Shown in pieces: positions 51,201 to 57,200 of a stretch of 64,000 nucleotides of DNA (positions are counted from its first letter, which is position 1; the number at the start of each line of letters is the position of its first letter). The notes under the pieces are model-generated. The model did no database searches. It was not told where the DNA came from and saw only the letters and a list, made by a program, of their open reading frames with translations. Made by a program: the position numbers and the translations under genes. Source of the stretch: Maratus speciosus (Eukaryota > Arthropoda > Arachnida > Araneae > Salticidae); the NCBI GenBank assembly GCA_963932465.1, contig OZ010788.1, forward strand, positions 674,458,484-674,522,483. The letters run 5' to 3'.

Positions 51201-54200
51201 GAAATATTTTAAAATTCTTCAATAAAATTTTTATTTTGTACAGTGGTAGAATAAAAGAAAGTAAACACCCAATACTAATTCTGCAACTAATTATAATGAA
51301 AGAAAGTTACTGGTGGCAAACGATTTGAAATGAAGTCTACTTTTAAATGTGTATATAAAATTTACTTAGGGGACCACCTACAAATTAAAACCAGAGCAAA
51401 CTTTTTTTCCAATGGCAACATTCAATTTTGACAAAATATTTTAAATTTTAAATTTAAACTATGCGTAGAAACGAAATTTCAAGTTATTTGAATGATAAGT
51501 TTTTGAATTATTTTTTTTTTAATTTTCTTTTTTATTATCTTTTTATCATCTTTTTTATTTTTATTATTATCTCCTGAAATTATAAACCTAATGTGAGAAT
51601 TATTTGTGTGGTTATAATACTAGAAAACCCAAACATATATACATTGAATATATAATTAAAAAGATTTTGCAATATGAATTATGAAATTAATATTCGAAAA
51701 TTAAAAGTATTGCAACCCACAGGTTTTTTTTTTTTGTTTTTTGTTTTGTTTTGTTTTGTTTTGTTTTAGCTTTATATTATGCGAATTCCCAAATTCAAAT
51801 TTTTCTTCCAAGTAGTTTTCGAATTATGATTAAAAAAATCAAAACGATGATGTAAATTGCCGTCTGTGATGCGGAGAAATGCATAATTTGAAAAAAATAT
51901 ATTTTTTACTCACTTTCTTGAAACATTTGGGCTAGCAATAGTCGAAACATATAAATTTAGTAAAATGGTCATATTTCAAGACATTACATTAATAGAGGTG
52001 ACATAGTCATTCTGTAGCATTTCAATAATCTAGTACCAAACTTCAATTTTGACACAACCCCTAAAATAGGCTCATTTTAAAATAATTAATTTCTCTGAAA
52101 CTAATTATACGAAGTTAATGAAAATTTGTTTTTAGGCCAGTTGAAGGGTTTAGAATTTATTTATGGTGTAAAACTTGGGTATTGCTATTGAGAGAAAAAA
52201 AAATGGGTAGGGGAGACCGGGGGAATGGTGCAGGGGCGCCATTTCAGAATTTTCTTGGGGGGGGGGGCAAAGCTGTCTTTGAGGACAGTCGCATAACCAA
52301 GGTTGGTGGGGGGGGGGATCCGGCGGGGAGGGGAAGCCTGTACTCTCTCCCATCAAAACGAAAACCTATAAAAAATTCCGTTTTAAGCAGGGTTTTTTTT
52401 ATTTTAGCAAGTATAATTTCAAGATAGTGACTAACATTTTTTCCGTTTAAGACAGTATTCTATTATAGCCAGTTTCCCTTTTTACAAGTATTCTTAAAGG
52501 CATTTAAAACATCCTTTCTATAGTATACCTCTGAAGAGTATAGGTATATTACATTTATTGTAAAACTTGCGAATACGAAACGGGTCAAAAAAAGAATTGT
52601 TTCGCAAACGAAAAAAAAAAAATTAAGTTTCTATGAAGAAAGCACTATATAATTATACTTGCTAAGAAGGGTACCTGTCTAAAACGGAGATTTTTTTTTT
52701 TTTTTTTGACTTTGCAGGCTTTACGGACAGGACAGGGAGCCATTTAATAAGTTTCTTAGAGTGGGGAGAGGAGGCAAGATTTTGTTTGAGGGGAAGGGTT
52801 TGAAATAGCATGCCATTCTTAACATTTTCATAAGCATGGGATTCTTCAAGAAATATTTTTAACACTTTCCAATGCACTTAAAGTGAATTGAGTTTGTCTG
52901 CCCGTCTGGTCATGCTCTAACTCACTTAAATATACTCGGATTAACACGTAATTGATATATGTTATTAATGTTTACAATGGAATGTTCAGTATTCAAAATA
53001 AAGTGTGTATCATTCATAGTTCATTTACAGGAGGACTCAAAAGTATTCCGTTAGAGTATGGTCTATCAGGTAAAATCATTTGCGGTATATTTTAATATTG
53101 TTGTATTACAGTATTTAAACATAATAACATTTATATACATTATTGGGGTGTACTAAAAGATGACTACTACATGTAATGTTATGTTTAGCACTTACAGTTC
53201 GTGTCCAGGAGAACTCACAAGTATTCCGTTATATTATAGTCTATGAAGAAAGAATATTTGTGACGTATTTTAATAATGTTACTCCGTTACAAACATAATA
53301 AAATTGATAAAAATTTCTGAGATGTGCTAATTGGAGATGAGTTCGGGCTCATTTTTCAGAGCCCGGGGCCAACAATTTTAAATCCGAATCCGGAAAAGTT
53401 TGTGCCACCAGAGCCCGATTCCGATACCGAAAGTATGCACGAAAAAAAAAAAAGGTTTAACAAAAATGCATATTTAAAAGCTGTTCTAAATGTAATAGAT
53501 CTCATTTTTTAACAACTGCTAATCTCTAGCACATAATTAATTTTAAGAGACATGTCAAATAGAAATATACTTCCCTAAAAAGATTTTTAAATTTTTCTCC
53601 CGCAACAAGTAGGTATCTGTGATGGACACAATAACGAAGAGCATTTTATGTATAAATTAATGAAATTTGCAGAAATTATGATTTATATGACGAAGAATCG
53701 AACAGCGTTTTCTGTTTCCTATAAAAGGTGTACATCTTTCGCATTTATCATGGCTTTGAAAATCAGTTTAAATTATAAATTTGACACCGTTACCGAAAAG
53801 ATCTGATGCTTTTATAGAAAAAGAGGAAACGCTGCTTGATTGCTTTCACTCGGGAATAACAACACATGCCAGTTTTATCTACTTACGTATGAAAGTGATT
53901 GTATGAATATGAAGAACAGAGCCACAGAATGAGCAGACTTCAAGAAGAAGCATGAATAAAATCACCAACATTATTTTCATATAAAGAGCGATTACAATCG
54001 CAGACAATAGGAGACTAAAAATTTGCAAACCTTAGGCTAATGCTGATTGACGTAAAAGAAAATATTTATTTTGCGTTAGATCTCTGAAAAAAGTAATAAT
54101 AAATAAACATTCCAATTAAACAGTATCCTAATGGCGCCATATTCTGATTGCCGCCAACATCAACAGGTCGTTACTCGCGTTAAACTACAGACATAAATCA

Positions 54201-57200
54201 TCAAATATCACAAGTTTTCTTTCAAAATAATGTTCGACAAATACTAAAAAAAGAAAGAAAAGAAAAAATCTATTTCTCTTTCCTCCTGATCAAAATAGCA
54301 TTAAAAAGACTTGCAATGGGATAATTAATTTTTAAGTGGTAAAAAAGTTATTTTTTGTTTCTATACGAGTACGAGAATAAATAAAATTGCCAATTTGAGA
54401 AAGAATGGGCCCGAGCCCGAAGGCTCGTATAAAAATCAATCCCGTGACAGGTCCGGGTTGAGTCCGTCCCATCTCTAGTGCTAATACATACTTTCAGTAG
54501 AATATGGGGTGCAAAGCATTCATCACTCATTTACAAGGTTATGCAAAAGAGTTCGATTATATGATGGTCTACGGGTAAAAACTGTTCGCAGTGTACTTCA
54601 ATTATGTTGCACTATTTCAAACATGATGAAACTGATATACATTACTGAAGCTAACAACAAAATGCTTGCAGTAAAATAGGATTGGGATTGCATTTATCAT
54701 TCATTTACAGGGACACATAAAAAATTTCGGGAACAAATCTGTATGCGAAGTTTGGCTATTAGGAATGATTGCTGCAAGTCCGTTTTCACTTATGGTATGG
54801 TTTTTTAGTTTAACTAAATTTTTGAATACTACATGGTGTGCATAAATTCTATAGAACATATACAGAGCAATTTTTAAATTCGTAAGACACACAGAAAAAT
54901 TCGTAAGCATTATTGAGAAAGAGCAGGAATTGCTTAAAGACGTTATTTTTAATTTGAGTTATGCAGCTTCAAGTTGTCTTTCAAGCTCAACTACATTTAG
55001 TATAATATACTAAGGTAAATTTGCTGCATATAAATAAAATTATATACAGAACTATGCAAAGAACTGGATATATAATCGCCTATGATATTAACTCATGGAA
55101 GCGTAATTTAAGTAGCTTAAGCATTGCTTGAATTAAATTTCAGCATTAATATGTGGCGTGTATTAAAATCTGTATGTCATATACAGGGCTGTACAAAAGA
55201 ATTTAAGTACGTTTCCCCCTATCGGTAGAAACTGCTGAAGGGGAATTTTTTACTATGTTATGCATTTTCTTACTAAACATAATTTAAGCACACTGGGTAG
55301 CATATGTACAAATTTATAGATCATATACAGAGCTTCACAAAGGAACTGGATTACTTTTACGGTTATGGGCGGTAATTATTGAAATATGGTTTTTTAATTG
55401 TGGTATAAGGACTGTTTCCTAGAAATCTGCACAAACTTTTCTTGACTTGAAAGTTATTAAAAAACGAGATAAAGAACTCAAATGGGCACTGTAAGGTGAC
55501 TTCAATAACCACATTCCTCTGTAAAACTGTTATCGGATTTCAATTAAACCGTTTCGTTTGACATCGATTTTACTTTTGGTGGTACTTGCTAGACATTGTA
55601 CAAAATTTAAGTTCATAATTTTGAAACAATACTTGATTCGATTGATCAATTTCTGGATGTTACCTGTTTTCTAGCCTTTGGCATACACTTTTGACTTCAG
55701 ATACTTTCAGAACCGCTCAATTGGTCAAATTTGGGGAACGCTAACCAAGTTGTCAGACTTCTTTATGAAAGTGATGTTTTGCTGGTGGAAATGGCTGAGA
55801 ACGATTTTGCAGAGATGACTGCTATCCAAGTCTGGCCAGATACCGTAATCACCGTCATTGTAGTTGCTACAGATGTAGGGGATAAGAAGATGGCGAATGC
55901 CCTTGTTCAAATGTCGTTGACCATTGACAGCGAACACAGACTTTCGGATGAACGGACGACTCAATCCTTTCGGACCCATTGCAATCCATACGAGGATCTT
56001 GTCTTGGAATTTCGCTTTAGTAGAAAATTTAATTATATCTTGGGTTGTGGAGACGTCAGATGTATAATAGCCACCGTTATAGTCAAACGTGGAGTGCTTG
56101 AGCTTAAAATATGTGCCGTCACCGTCATCGAAGATGAATATTCTATCAGAGAATTTTCTGAACAAGTGACCACACTTCGTTTTCACGACAACCATTTGTT
56201 TTTCTGTTCGTTCTGTTATGACCATTTCTTGTAATATTTGATGTTCAGGTTCTTAGTGATTGTCTTTTGTTGGTAGTTATGTGAAACACTGTATTTCGAA
56301 GGCATGGGATGGATTAATACTCGGTCGTTTTCGTCAAACAGTCCTTTCAACTGCTCCAACTCTGGCTTGGAGATTTTTTTTTTTTTTTTTGCCTTCCTAC
56401 CCGATCCCAGTTCTTTTTTGGCCGAGAGTCCCTCCTAGTAACATTCTAGAACATCGTATGTAGTTCGTTTGGTGATATTTTCGGAAAATAAATAGTTCAC
56501 GATGGACTTGCTCCTTGATGAATATTGCTTTCGTAAAACTTGTACACAATAATACATAGACACTCCTCTTGTGGCTCTATTCTCGGAAAACACAGATTAT
56601 TTAATGATCTCTTGGCTAATGGCCATGCTCTTATATACCATAGCACAACACTTCACGCGCAAGTTTCACCTGATTCGGTTTCCTTTGCTATTTTACATAA
56701 TTGCAAAGTTTGTGCGGATTTCTAGGAAAAAGTCCTTATTTTTTCTAAAATGTTTAATTAGATATATTATTTACCTTATTGAAAGGCTAAGTTTTGCTAA
56801 AGCATTCTTGATGTGTTGGAAAGTGTTTCATAATCTATGCTTAACGCACGATTTTACTCTCTTGTTTAATTTTCAACGGAAAATCATGCTATTTTATTTA
56901 TTTATTTGCTTATTTTTTTGCAGAGCGACGCAAAATCAATTCGTCAATTGACTGCAGAAAAAAATTGCGAAATTTGCAAATTAAACTTCGAAAAAATAGA
57001 TAAATTGGCAAATTAGAAATTTTTTTTTTTTATAATTATTAGTTTATGTACCTAAAGTGTTTACTTATACGTGTTTTTATTGCAATAAAATTTGACAAGC
57101 TATTTTAGGTTTTGACTTTGAGTAATTTTTTTAAATTCTTTTGAGTCTGACCTACGATGACAGATAATTTTTCTAAAATATCAAATTCCTTGCCCCCCCC

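Larger units (their letters stand above)
52985..55400. repeat. degenerate tandem repeat of about 180 bp inside the hAT element
   Basis: The phrase catttacaggaggactcaaa plus gtattccgttatatgatgg recurs near 53028, 53206, 54528, 54704, 55025, 55182 and 55320, each followed by an aaacataat and tacattattg box. The smaller hAT at 53332-54477 splits the array. Confidence 0.6.

Noticed and set aside
52182..52427. Glycine-rich small proteins on both strands
   Set aside because: They are produced by G/C runs at the ends of the pogo-like MITE and hAT element.
55731..56234. 167-residue plus-strand frame
   Set aside because: It is the antisense shadow of the Tc1/mariner-like transposase on the minus strand. 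The minus frame has the family motifs.
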